Positions 51,971 through 58,110 of a stretch of 64,000 nucleotides of DNA are shown piece after piece. Every line of letters begins with the position of its first letter. Position 1 is the first letter of the stretch. This DNA comes from Verrucomicrobiota bacterium (GTDB lineage Bacteria; Verrucomicrobiota; Verrucomicrobiia; Verrucomicrobiales; Akkermansiaceae): positions 90,136 through 154,135 of the forward strand of contig JAFLEH010000015.1 of the NCBI GenBank assembly GCA_017301995.1. The letters run 5' to 3'. A model generated the notes under the pieces. That model was not told the origin of the DNA. It worked only from the letters and a program-made list of their open reading frames with translations, and searched no databases. The position numbers and the translations under genes are program-made.

Positions 51971-51998
51971 TTGCCAAGCGGGAAAATGCCCCTAGCCT
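51971..51998 (+). promoter_or_regulatory. Predicted RRM-gene promoter
   Basis: TTGCCA (51971-51976), 16-base spacer, TAGCCT (51993-51998). The adjoining AAGCGGGAAA bases match the context after the rplY -35. It lies about 320 bases upstream of the RRM-gene ATG. Confidence 0.55.
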
Positions 51999-52321
51999 CC
52001 GCGCCGGGCGGGCTGTTTCCCATTTCCGCCGCCATATCCGGCGATTTCGCAATTCGGACCACCCCGCCGCCAGCGGGGAATCCACCGGTTCGGGCGGGAT
52101 TCCGGGATTCGCGCGCCCCTCCACACCGGGCGGCGGCGCAAGCCGGTCCCTTCCCAGATACACCATGAGGTCACTTCCGCACCGCGGCGGATCCTCATCC
52201 CGGCAACATAAAGCCGGAAATTCGGGAGGGTTCCGGTCCGCGCGCAGGTCCGCTCCAGCGCCGCGGGGCAAACACGCCCACCGCGCCGTGACCGCCCGCA
52301 ACCCCGACCCCATAGACCTAC
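51999..52321 (+). other. Long 5' leader of the RRM protein gene
   Basis: If the 51971 promoter is used, the RRM-protein message carries an untranslated leader of about 315 nt. It is GC-rich with several short complementary runs (e.g. CCGCCAGCGGGG near 52070 and CGGGCGGCG near 52127). I cannot identify a known riboswitch or a conserved small ORF in it. Long structured leaders are common on RNA-binding and cold-shock genes that autoregulate. Confidence 0.4.
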
Positions 52322-53308
52322 ATGTCGAACGCACCTACAAACTCCCGGAATCAGGGAGACCAGCAACGTCGCCGCCGCAACCGCGGCGGCAAGAACCGCC
52401 GTGGCCAAGGCGGCCATAACGAACACGGCCAGCACCAACACCAAAGCCGTGAGTTCAGCCCCGGCCGCGACACCCGCGGCCAAGGCCAGGGCCGCCGCCC
52501 GAACCAACCCGGCAACACCCCGCCGCGCAAATACGCCCCGGCCAAACTGACCTGGTGGCAGAAACTCCTCAAGCTGGTGGGCCTCTACAAAGAGCCCGCC
52601 CGCCCGGAACGCCGCCCCGCCCAGCAGCCCGACCCACGGCCCCAGCAGGAGCCCAAGGTGAAATCCAACACCCGCAACCTGCGTTCCGGCGAAGGCGAAG
52701 CCGGTGCCTCGCCCGCCCGCGAACGCAACCGCGATCAGGAAGGAAACCGCAGACCCGAACGCCGCGGCGGCGACCGCAACAGCGTGGAATCCCCCCGCGT
52801 TTACGTCGGCAACCTGTCCTATGATGTCACCGAAAGCGATCTCCAGGATCTCTTCAAGGGCATCGGCGGCGTGCGCAACGTGGAAATCGTCTATAACCGC
52901 GCCACCCACCGGTCCAAGGGCTACGGCTTCGTGGAAATGCTCCACGTGGACGAGGCCAAACGCGCCGTGGAAGTCCTCCACGACCAGCACTTCATGGGCC
53001 GTCCGATGACCGTCTCCGGCGCGAAATCCAAAGGCCTCGACGAACGCGAGGACCGTGAGGAACGCGACGAACGCCAGGAACGCCGCCCGCGCGAACGCCC
53101 CGCCCCGGAAGCCGCACCCGCCGCCGCGGCCGCCACGCCGGTGACCGCCGATTCCCTCGGTGACTCCGGCGAAATCGCCACCATCGTGGAAACTTCGGGC
53201 ATCGAGGCCAACGAAGAAGTCCCGGCCGTCGCGGCCGTGGAATCCGCCTCCGAAACTCCCGACGAAGCCGCTCCCGCGGCCGAGGAAACCAAAACGGAAC
53301 CCGCCTGA
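52322..53308 (+). CDS. RRM-domain RNA-binding protein with basic and acidic tails
   Basis: A 328-residue protein. Residues 1-155 are disordered and rich in Arg/Gln/Gly/Asn (RRRRNRGGKNRRGQGG). A single RRM occupies about 160-240: RNP2 RVYVGNLSYD, RNP1 KGYGFVEM. The C-terminus is first charged (DEREDREERDERQERR), then Ala/Glu-rich and acidic. Bacterial single-RRM proteins bind RNA and are often linked to cold or other stress; the long Arg/Gln front end is unusual and could support RNA condensation. Promoter is about 320 bases upstream and a strong terminator follows. Start supported by the second residue Ser and typical N-terminus. Confidence 0.9.
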   Translation: MSNAPTNSRNQGDQQRRRRNRGGKNRRGQGGHNEHGQHQHQSREFSPGRDTRGQGQGRRPNQPGNTPPRKYAPAKLTWWQKLLKLVGLYKEPARPERRPAQQPDPRPQQEPKVKSNTRNLRSGEGEAGASPARERNRDQEGNRRPERRGGDRNSVESPRVYVGNLSYDVTESDLQDLFKGIGGVRNVEIVYNRATHRSKGYGFVEMLHVDEAKRAVEVLHDQHFMGRPMTVSGAKSKGLDEREDREERDERQERRPRERPAPEAAPAAAAATPVTADSLGDSGEIATIVETSGIEANEEVPAVAAVESASETPDEAAPAAEETKTEPA

Positions 53309-53336
53309 TCGGCTCCGTTTCCCAGCATCTAACACC

Positions 53337-53370
53337 AACCCCGTCCGGTCGCCGCCGGACGGGGTTTTTG
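53337..53370 (+). terminator. Rho-independent terminator after the RRM gene
   Basis: A perfect 12-base stem (AACCCCGTCCGG / CCGGACGGGGTT), six-base loop TCGCCG, then TTTTTG. It begins 29 bases after the stop codon. Confidence 0.92.
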
Positions 53371-53432
53371 TTTCCAAACGACTCCGGACCGCCGCTTCGT
53401 GAAAATTTCCGGGCCGAAACCCGAAACTTGGC

Positions 53433-53461
53433 TTGACGCCCCCCGCCCTCCCGTGTTTCAA
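53433..53461 (+). promoter_or_regulatory. Predicted tRNA-Ser promoter
   Basis: TTGACG (53433-53438), 17-base spacer, TTTCAA (53456-53461), 22 bases before the mature tRNA 5' end. Confidence 0.5.
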
Positions 53462-53482
53462 CCTCCCCCGACACACACCTCC

Positions 53483-53573
53483 GGAGCGGTGGCTGAGTGG
53501 TCGAAAGCACTCCCTTGCTAAGGGAGCGTAGCTCAAAAGGTTACCGAGGGTTCGAATCCCTCCCGCTCCGCCA
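53483..53573 (+). tRNA. tRNA-Ser (anticodon GCU)
   Basis: A class II tRNA of 91 bases with encoded CCA. Acceptor stem GGAGCGG pairs with CCGCTCC (53563-53569), discriminator G, then CCA. The D arm (GTGGCTGAGTGG), anticodon stem CTCCC/GGGAG with loop TTGCTAA (anticodon GCT), long variable arm and T arm (GAGGG-TTCGAAT-CCCTC) are all present. Reads AGC/AGU serine codons. Confidence 0.97.
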
Positions 53574-53609
53574 CGACCCCACCCTCGCAAAGCGGGGGTG
53601 GGGTCGTGG
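53571..53609 (+). terminator. Long hairpin terminator overlapping the tRNA CCA end
   Basis: A perfect stem of at least 14 bases (CCACGACCCCACCC / GGGTGGGGTCGTGG), extended by GCG/CGC-like pairs near a small loop. The first three bases of the stem are the tRNA's encoded CCA. Only a short T stretch (CGTTTC) follows. Confidence 0.75.
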
Positions 53610-54141
53610 CGTTTCAGGGATGGTGAGAACTGTTGAGCGCGGCAAAATTCAAACGCCACGGTAACGTTGGAGACCTTCGGAAAAACCGGTCGGCGGAGGA
53701 GTCGACCGCACTCCGCGTGGACGGATCGGAGCGCAGTCAGTCGCCGGGCAAGACATGCCCAGGTGAGCCCCTTCGGGCGAAAGCGGCGCAGCAAAGCCTC
53801 CGCCTTCACTTTCGCAGCGTCGCTCGATGAGCGTCTTTGCCCACGATCCGCGCGAAGCTCTCTTCGTCTTGTATCTTGTGGCAGGACCAGCGGTTCGGCG
53901 GAGGCGAGTGGTCAACAACCGACACACCCGCAAGAATTAACGCCCCCCCTCAAACGTGATTGCTCGGATTTTGGTTTTCCGGGTTGTTGCGCATGAGGGA
54001 CTAAAGTGCGGGTCGGAGAGCGGGAGAGAAGGGGTTGCTCGCCTCCCTGATGGAATACGCCAATGGCAATGAGTTTCACCGCAATCCGGTCCTCCGCTGT
54101 GGTGCCTACATCCTCTGCCATCCTGCGAATGAAAGGCTGAA
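53610..54141. other. 532-base region without a credible gene
   Basis: Between the tRNA terminator and the 352-residue unknown gene. A 94-codon minus frame (53649-53933) has protein-like length but Arg/Pro/Cys-rich composition; I read it as non-coding or a relic. Short palindromic words occur near 53660-53730 (ACCGGTCGGCGGAGG, ATCGGAGCGCAGTC). The last 160 bases contain the first copy of a direct repeat (53972-54034). Confidence 0.45.
53972..54034 (+). repeat. Direct repeat copy A flanking the 54.1-55.2 kb gene
   Basis: TTGGTTTTCCGGGTTGTTG, then CGCATGAGGGACTAAAGTG, then CGGGTCGGAGAGCGGGAGA. Aligned to 55424-55486 it is about 80% identical over roughly 63 bases in the same orientation. Confidence 0.75.
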
Positions 54142-55200
54142 TCATTCTTCTTCCTCTCGGGCGAAGAGCGCTGACTCCATCCAATTAAGCGCTTCCTTCT
54201 TTTTGGCCGAAACCTTAGGTCCGAACAGCCCGCGTTCCAATTCCGAGAGGGATTTTGCCAGATCGACCAGCGTTGAGGCGTAGTCCTGATAGAGGCCTTC
54301 TCCCAGGTAATCGCGCACACTCACCAGATGGAATGCGAGCATGACCACGGCCATCTCAGGGCCGGAACTCATCCTGAAGGCTTCACTCAGGGGTGCTCCA
54401 TTCTTGTTGATAATGCCGCGGGCGGATTCCCCGGCCAATCCCCTGGTCCTGGCCATTTCAGCCAAGAGCTGGGTGGCCTTGGCCATCGTGCTCTCGGAGG
54501 GCAGGCGTTCGTCCGCAGTCAAAATTGCGGCCATCACCGTGCTCACGACTATCTCGGAGTCCCCCAATGGGTCCTGTGCGTCCTCCTCCTCGCGGGTAGG
54601 GCAGGTGGTGCTGGCCTCGCCAGGCTGCAATGCGCATGTGCCCGAGACACATCCATTGTGGGAAACAAACGCGCAAGGCAGAAATTCGGTCGGCGTGCAT
54701 TCGGGGGATTCCCGCGAAAGTGCAACCGCATCCCCATAAAGGCCTGCTCCGAGCGGCAGCACGTGGATCGGGTCCGGGGCCAACAAAACCGTGAAAATAT
54801 CGGGAATCACCAGATAGACCATTTCGGAGCCGAAATGGCGGTGCATACCCTTAAGGTGGCCTTTAGACAGCAGAATGCCGGCCATGGTTTCGGAACCGCG
54901 CGCAGCCATGACCCGACCGTTCCCATCAGGCGAGACATCCTGCCAATCAAGCGTCTGATTCTCGCGAACCCAGTTATCGACGGCGTATTGTTCGAGTGTG
55001 GCGATGTCGATGCCGGCTTCGTGGAGCAATTCCAAGGTCACGTATCGGTTGGTGTGGGCGCCGACCACGGCGTAATACACCTGCACAGCCTCGCAATCGT
55101 CACCGGAAAACAACGGCCTGCAGGCTCGCGGGTCTCCTGGCGCGGGTCGACCGGGGCGCAGGACGGGTAATACTTGCTCAATATGCAGGTTGATTTCCAT
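54142..55200 (-). CDS. Hypothetical protein inside a direct-repeat bracket
   Basis: A 352-residue cytosolic protein. The front half (about 40-165) has the strand/helix rhythm of DUF1444-like proteins: VYYAVVGAHTNRYVTLELLH, then SETMAGILLSKGHLKGM and MVYLVIPDIFTVLLAPDP; this is a tentative match. A Cys-containing linker (FVSHNGCVSGTCALQPG, TTCPTREEE) leads to a helical C-terminal half ending in acidic residues (FAREEEE). DUF1444 proteins are sometimes associated with immunity or stress proteins, but no partner gene is next to this one. It is bracketed by 80% direct repeats and lies downstream of a tRNA gene; codon choice appears somewhat less GC-biased than neighbours by eye. Confidence 0.72.
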   Translation of the reverse strand: MEINLHIEQVLPVLRPGRPAPGDPRACRPLFSGDDCEAVQVYYAVVGAHTNRYVTLELLHEAGIDIATLEQYAVDNWVRENQTLDWQDVSPDGNGRVMAARGSETMAGILLSKGHLKGMHRHFGSEMVYLVIPDIFTVLLAPDPIHVLPLGAGLYGDAVALSRESPECTPTEFLPCAFVSHNGCVSGTCALQPGEASTTCPTREEEDAQDPLGDSEIVVSTVMAAILTADERLPSESTMAKATQLLAEMARTRGLAGESARGIINKNGAPLSEAFRMSSGPEMAVVMLAFHLVSVRDYLGEGLYQDYASTLVDLAKSLSELERGLFGPKVSAKKKEALNWMESALFAREEEE

Positions 55201-55423
55201 GATAGGATCAGTCGCAATGGTATCCGTTCAAAAGGCAGGCGACAAGGAGCAATCCTATGCATTATTCTGCAAAGGGTGCGCATGGAATGCTGTGTTCGGC
55301 TGGAGGGACGGTGCTGTCAGATATGTGTTAGAACAGTTGTCGAATAATGTCTTTGACGACGTCCGGGCCCGTGGTAGAACCCCGGCCTTGGGTAGGATTG
55401 CCACCGTGATGCACTGCTAGGAA

Positions 55424-55490
55424 ATTGCTTTTCACGGTTGGTGCGCATGAGGGGCCGAAGCGCGAGTCGGAGACCGGGAGAAAAGGAGTC
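55424..55490 (+). repeat. Direct repeat copy B flanking the 54.1-55.2 kb gene
   Basis: TTGCTTTTCACGGTTGGTG, CGCATGAGGGGCCGAAGCG, CGAGTCGGAGACCGGGAGA, matching copy A at 53972-54034. The rest of the 55201-55532 gap holds no recognisable gene. A minus frame just ahead of this copy ends in about 35 protein-like codons (KSNFLAVHHGGNPTQG ... VVKDIIRQLF-stop near 55331), possibly a relic. Confidence 0.75.
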
Positions 55491-55532
55491 GCGGGGGAAA
55501 GAGGGGCGGGAGACGCTGATTTCGCCACCTTA

Positions 55533-56027
55533 TCACGGTCGGTATGGTAGAGGATTTGTTGTCACCGCGAACCGGATTTCATGCAAGGTCGCCATCGCCG
55601 CATCAATCGACATCCACGCCTGCCCGAGGAAGACATGGCGGGCGGAAGCGTTCGCGGTGGGCGGAATGGCGCGATGCCGCGTCAGGTCTGCCTGGATCCG
55701 CAGAGCCAGCGGATAGACACAGGCGGCTTCCGCTCCCCCGGCGGCCGTGATGGCGTGGGCGGAGGCGGCTTCAATCGCCGCCCGCAGGTGTTCGCCGATC
55801 ACGGCATTGACTTGCCGAAGCTCGTCGTCCAGTTGGGAACGGCGGATGCGCAGCGCCACGGGCTGTCCGATGGTGGCTTGTTCCTCCCGGAGCGACTGGC
55901 TTTCACTCGGGTAGCGGCACCGGCCGATCAAGCCGGGACGCTCGTCGGCGCGGAGGATGATGACGGCCAGCGTTCGCAGTTGGCTGTTGATGCTGTCCAG
56001 GCGCTCCAAGGTTTGGCGGAATGCCAC
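55533..56027 (-). CDS. Hypothetical helical protein
   Basis: A 164-residue protein, predicted soluble and helical, without recognised domain. Segments of note: LERLDSINSQLRTLAVIIL, RRSQLDDELRQVNAVIGEH (coiled-coil-like) and AAIEAASAHAITAAGGAEA. It lies alone between the repeat-bounded gene and the Gfo/Idh oxidoreductase. The plus strand carries an equally long open frame (55581-56246), but its composition is Gly/Arg-rich and less protein-like, so I prefer the minus reading. Confidence is moderate for that reason. The 56028-56227 gap is non-coding. Confidence 0.55.
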   Translation of the reverse strand: MAFRQTLERLDSINSQLRTLAVIILRADERPGLIGRCRYPSESQSLREEQATIGQPVALRIRRSQLDDELRQVNAVIGEHLRAAIEAASAHAITAAGGAEAACVYPLALRIQADLTRHRAIPPTANASARHVFLGQAWMSIDAAMATLHEIRFAVTTNPLPYRP

Positions 56028-56227
56028 TATAGCAGACGTTTCAGGAAGAATACCCCGCGTTTCTCACAAAATACGGAATCGAATACGATGACCGGTATGT
56101 CTGGGACTGATCTGATGGAGCCGGCCGTCACTTCAAGAATCGAAAATCGCCGCTCGCCAACCGTCGATCACAGGGAGTTCTCGGTCATGCGCAATCCGCC
56201 GGACGGACCGCAGAGGCCTGCCACCCG

Positions 56228-57595
56228 TCAGGAAACAAATCCGTAGTCGTATGGCTTGCGCATTTCGCGGGCCACATAGGAATTCGCCTCCGCCGCGTGT
56301 TCCCCGACAAACAACTCTTTTTCGGGGTCCCATTGCAGCGCCTTGCCGGTGCGCAGGGCGATCGCGCCCAGATGGCAGACCGATGCCGAGCGGTGGCCGA
56401 TTTCGACCGCGCAGATAGGGTCTTTCCTGGTGCGCATGCATTCGAACAGGTTGCCCCGGTGGTCGTTGCTCACATACAGCCGCTCCGCGCCATCCGGAAG
56501 GGGTTTGCTGAGCAGCTCGCGGTCGGTGGCCGTGATTTCGTCGCGGTTCACCCAGATCCATCCCTCGCTGCCTTCGAAGCGGATGCCGTTGCGCTGGCCG
56601 TCCTTTTTGATGACGCCGCCAAAGGGGTTGTCGTCGGGTGTGGTGCGGACGTTGAAAACCACACCATTCGGATAGGTGAACTTCACTTCGTAATCGCTGA
56701 TCGCGGTGAAACCTCCGGGAACCGGGGTGGTTAGGGCCTTGCCTTCGACCGACGTGGGAGCGGGCAGGCCGACCGCCCAGTAGCCGATGTCCATGTGATG
56801 CGCGCCCCAGTCGGTCATGGTTCCGCCGGAGTAATCATACCAATTGCGGAACTTCACATGGCAACGCTCGGGCACGTATGCCGTCTGCTTCGCCTGTCCC
56901 TGCCAGAAGTCCCAGTCGAGCTGGGCGGGAACGGGCTGCACCGCGAACGGGCCGCCGCGCAGGCCGGCGGGCAACCACACGGTCACCTCCTTGAGTTTGC
57001 CGATCCGGCCGTTGCGGACCAGTTCGCAGGCCAGGCGGAACCGCTGGCTGCTGCGCTGCTGCGTGCCGGTTTGCAGCACCACCTTGTTTTCCCTAACGGC
57101 CTTCACCACCCGCTTGCCCTCGTCGATCGTCAGAGTGAGGGGTTTTTCGGAATAGATATCTTTCTTCGCCCGCGCCGCCCCGATGTTGATCAGGCTGTGC
57201 CAGTGGTCGGGCGTGCCGTTGATGATCATGTCAACCGCGGGGTTTTCCAGCAGCTTCCGGAAGTCGCCATAAGCCGCCGGCGTCTTGCCGTCCTTGGTGA
57301 AGTTTCTAACCGCACCCTCCAAATGACCCTTGTCCACATCACACACCGCGACGATTTCGCCGAACGCCATCGAGCTGCGCGCGTCGCCGGTGCCCATGCC
57401 ACCGCAGCCGATAAGAGCGATCCCCGGCCGGTCGTTCGGGCCCAATTTTCTCGGCGGTTCGGCCGCGCGGGCGATTTCGCGTTCCACGAACCACAGCGGC
57501 AGCCCGGTGGCCGCCGCGGCGGCGGAGCAACGCCGGATAAACGAGCGGCGGGAGATTTGAAACGGCGGGACCTGCCTGGTGGAATCGGTTTTCAT
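56228..57595 (-). CDS. Tat-exported Gfo/Idh/MocA-family oxidoreductase
   Basis: A 455-residue NAD(P)-dependent oxidoreductase. A Tat signal (SRRSFIRRCSAAAAATGLP) precedes the Rossmann domain: GIALIGCGGMGTGDARSS, VAVCDVDKGHLEGAV, the EKPLTLTIDEGKRVV motif with catalytic Lys, and DMIINGTPDHWHSLI. The C-terminal substrate-binding half includes DWGAHHMDIGYWAVG. Secreted versions of this length are abundant in Planctomycetes and Verrucomicrobia and are thought to act on sugars; they may be co-folded with NAD(P) before export. Lies upstream of a carbohydrate-related group (GH2, sialate esterase) but on its own transcript. Confidence 0.93.
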   Translation of the reverse strand: MKTDSTRQVPPFQISRRSFIRRCSAAAAATGLPLWFVEREIARAAEPPRKLGPNDRPGIALIGCGGMGTGDARSSMAFGEIVAVCDVDKGHLEGAVRNFTKDGKTPAAYGDFRKLLENPAVDMIINGTPDHWHSLINIGAARAKKDIYSEKPLTLTIDEGKRVVKAVRENKVVLQTGTQQRSSQRFRLACELVRNGRIGKLKEVTVWLPAGLRGGPFAVQPVPAQLDWDFWQGQAKQTAYVPERCHVKFRNWYDYSGGTMTDWGAHHMDIGYWAVGLPAPTSVEGKALTTPVPGGFTAISDYEVKFTYPNGVVFNVRTTPDDNPFGGVIKKDGQRNGIRFEGSEGWIWVNRDEITATDRELLSKPLPDGAERLYVSNDHRGNLFECMRTRKDPICAVEIGHRSASVCHLGAIALRTGKALQWDPEKELFVGEHAAEANSYVAREMRKPYDYGFVS

Positions 57596-57646
57596 GGTGG
57601 TTGACTATACGGGATCCGGCGGCGCGTTTATCGGAAATTCCGCCCC

Positions 57647-57901
57647 TCAGATTTCGTCGATGATCCGTTTCCTCGATTCCTGATACTCGCTTTCGGTGAT
57701 CAGGTTCCGCGAGCGCAGGTCATCGAGTTCCGCCAACCGCTCCGGATTTCCCTTCGGCGCCTGGGGAAGTTGGGGAGGTTGCCGGGACTTGCGCCGTGAT
57801 GATAGAAATCCGGCAAGCGCGATAGCGATGACCACCGGCACGGTCAGCACGATCAGAACGATCACGATCAAGACGAGTTCCTGCATTCCTATCGGTCCCA
57901 T
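57647..57901 (-). CDS. Small membrane protein with SHOCT-type tail
   Basis: About 84 residues. One hydrophobic helix (LVLIVIVLIVLTVPVVIAI) is followed by a basic stretch (SSRRKSRQPPQ) and an SHOCT-like C-terminus (ERLAELDDLRSRNLITESEY). SHOCT modules are short helical hairpins found at the ends of many small membrane proteins. Three ATGs compete (57928, 57901, 57886); none has a good ribosome site, and the later two keep just the helix and tail. Likely a monocistronic gene; function unknown. Confidence 0.7.
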   Translation of the reverse strand: MGPIGMQELVLIVIVLIVLTVPVVIAIALAGFLSSRRKSRQPPQLPQAPKGNPERLAELDDLRSRNLITESEYQESRKRIIDEI

Positions 57902-58110
57902 ATGGCTTGTGGTTGTAACTTGTGGCAAACGGCCTAGCCAACCGGACTCCGGGTGTCAAGAGGATTTGCGCGGCCGTTTCGTGTTTCCGGCACATCCGCA
58001 ATCCCCCGAAGCTGACTGGACCGGCTTGTTCCTCTGCCTATGCGGGTGAGTGATGGATCGCGAGTTCTGCCGGATGAAACATTGCGGCAAGGGTTCGCGT
58101 TACCTCGATC

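Noticed and set aside
54328..55170. 280-codon plus-strand frame opposite the 352-residue gene
   Set aside because: Gly/His/Arg-rich shadow frame; the minus-strand product has a far better protein-like pattern.
55331..55438. HicA-like toxin end (AVHHGGN ... DIIRQLF)
   Set aside because: Only a weak resemblance over about 30 codons, no start and no antitoxin partner; kept as a possible relic only.
53483..56027. Integrated element with attL/attR at tRNA-Ser
   Set aside because: I found no second copy of the tRNA 3' end downstream and no integrase gene; only the unrelated 63-base direct repeat.
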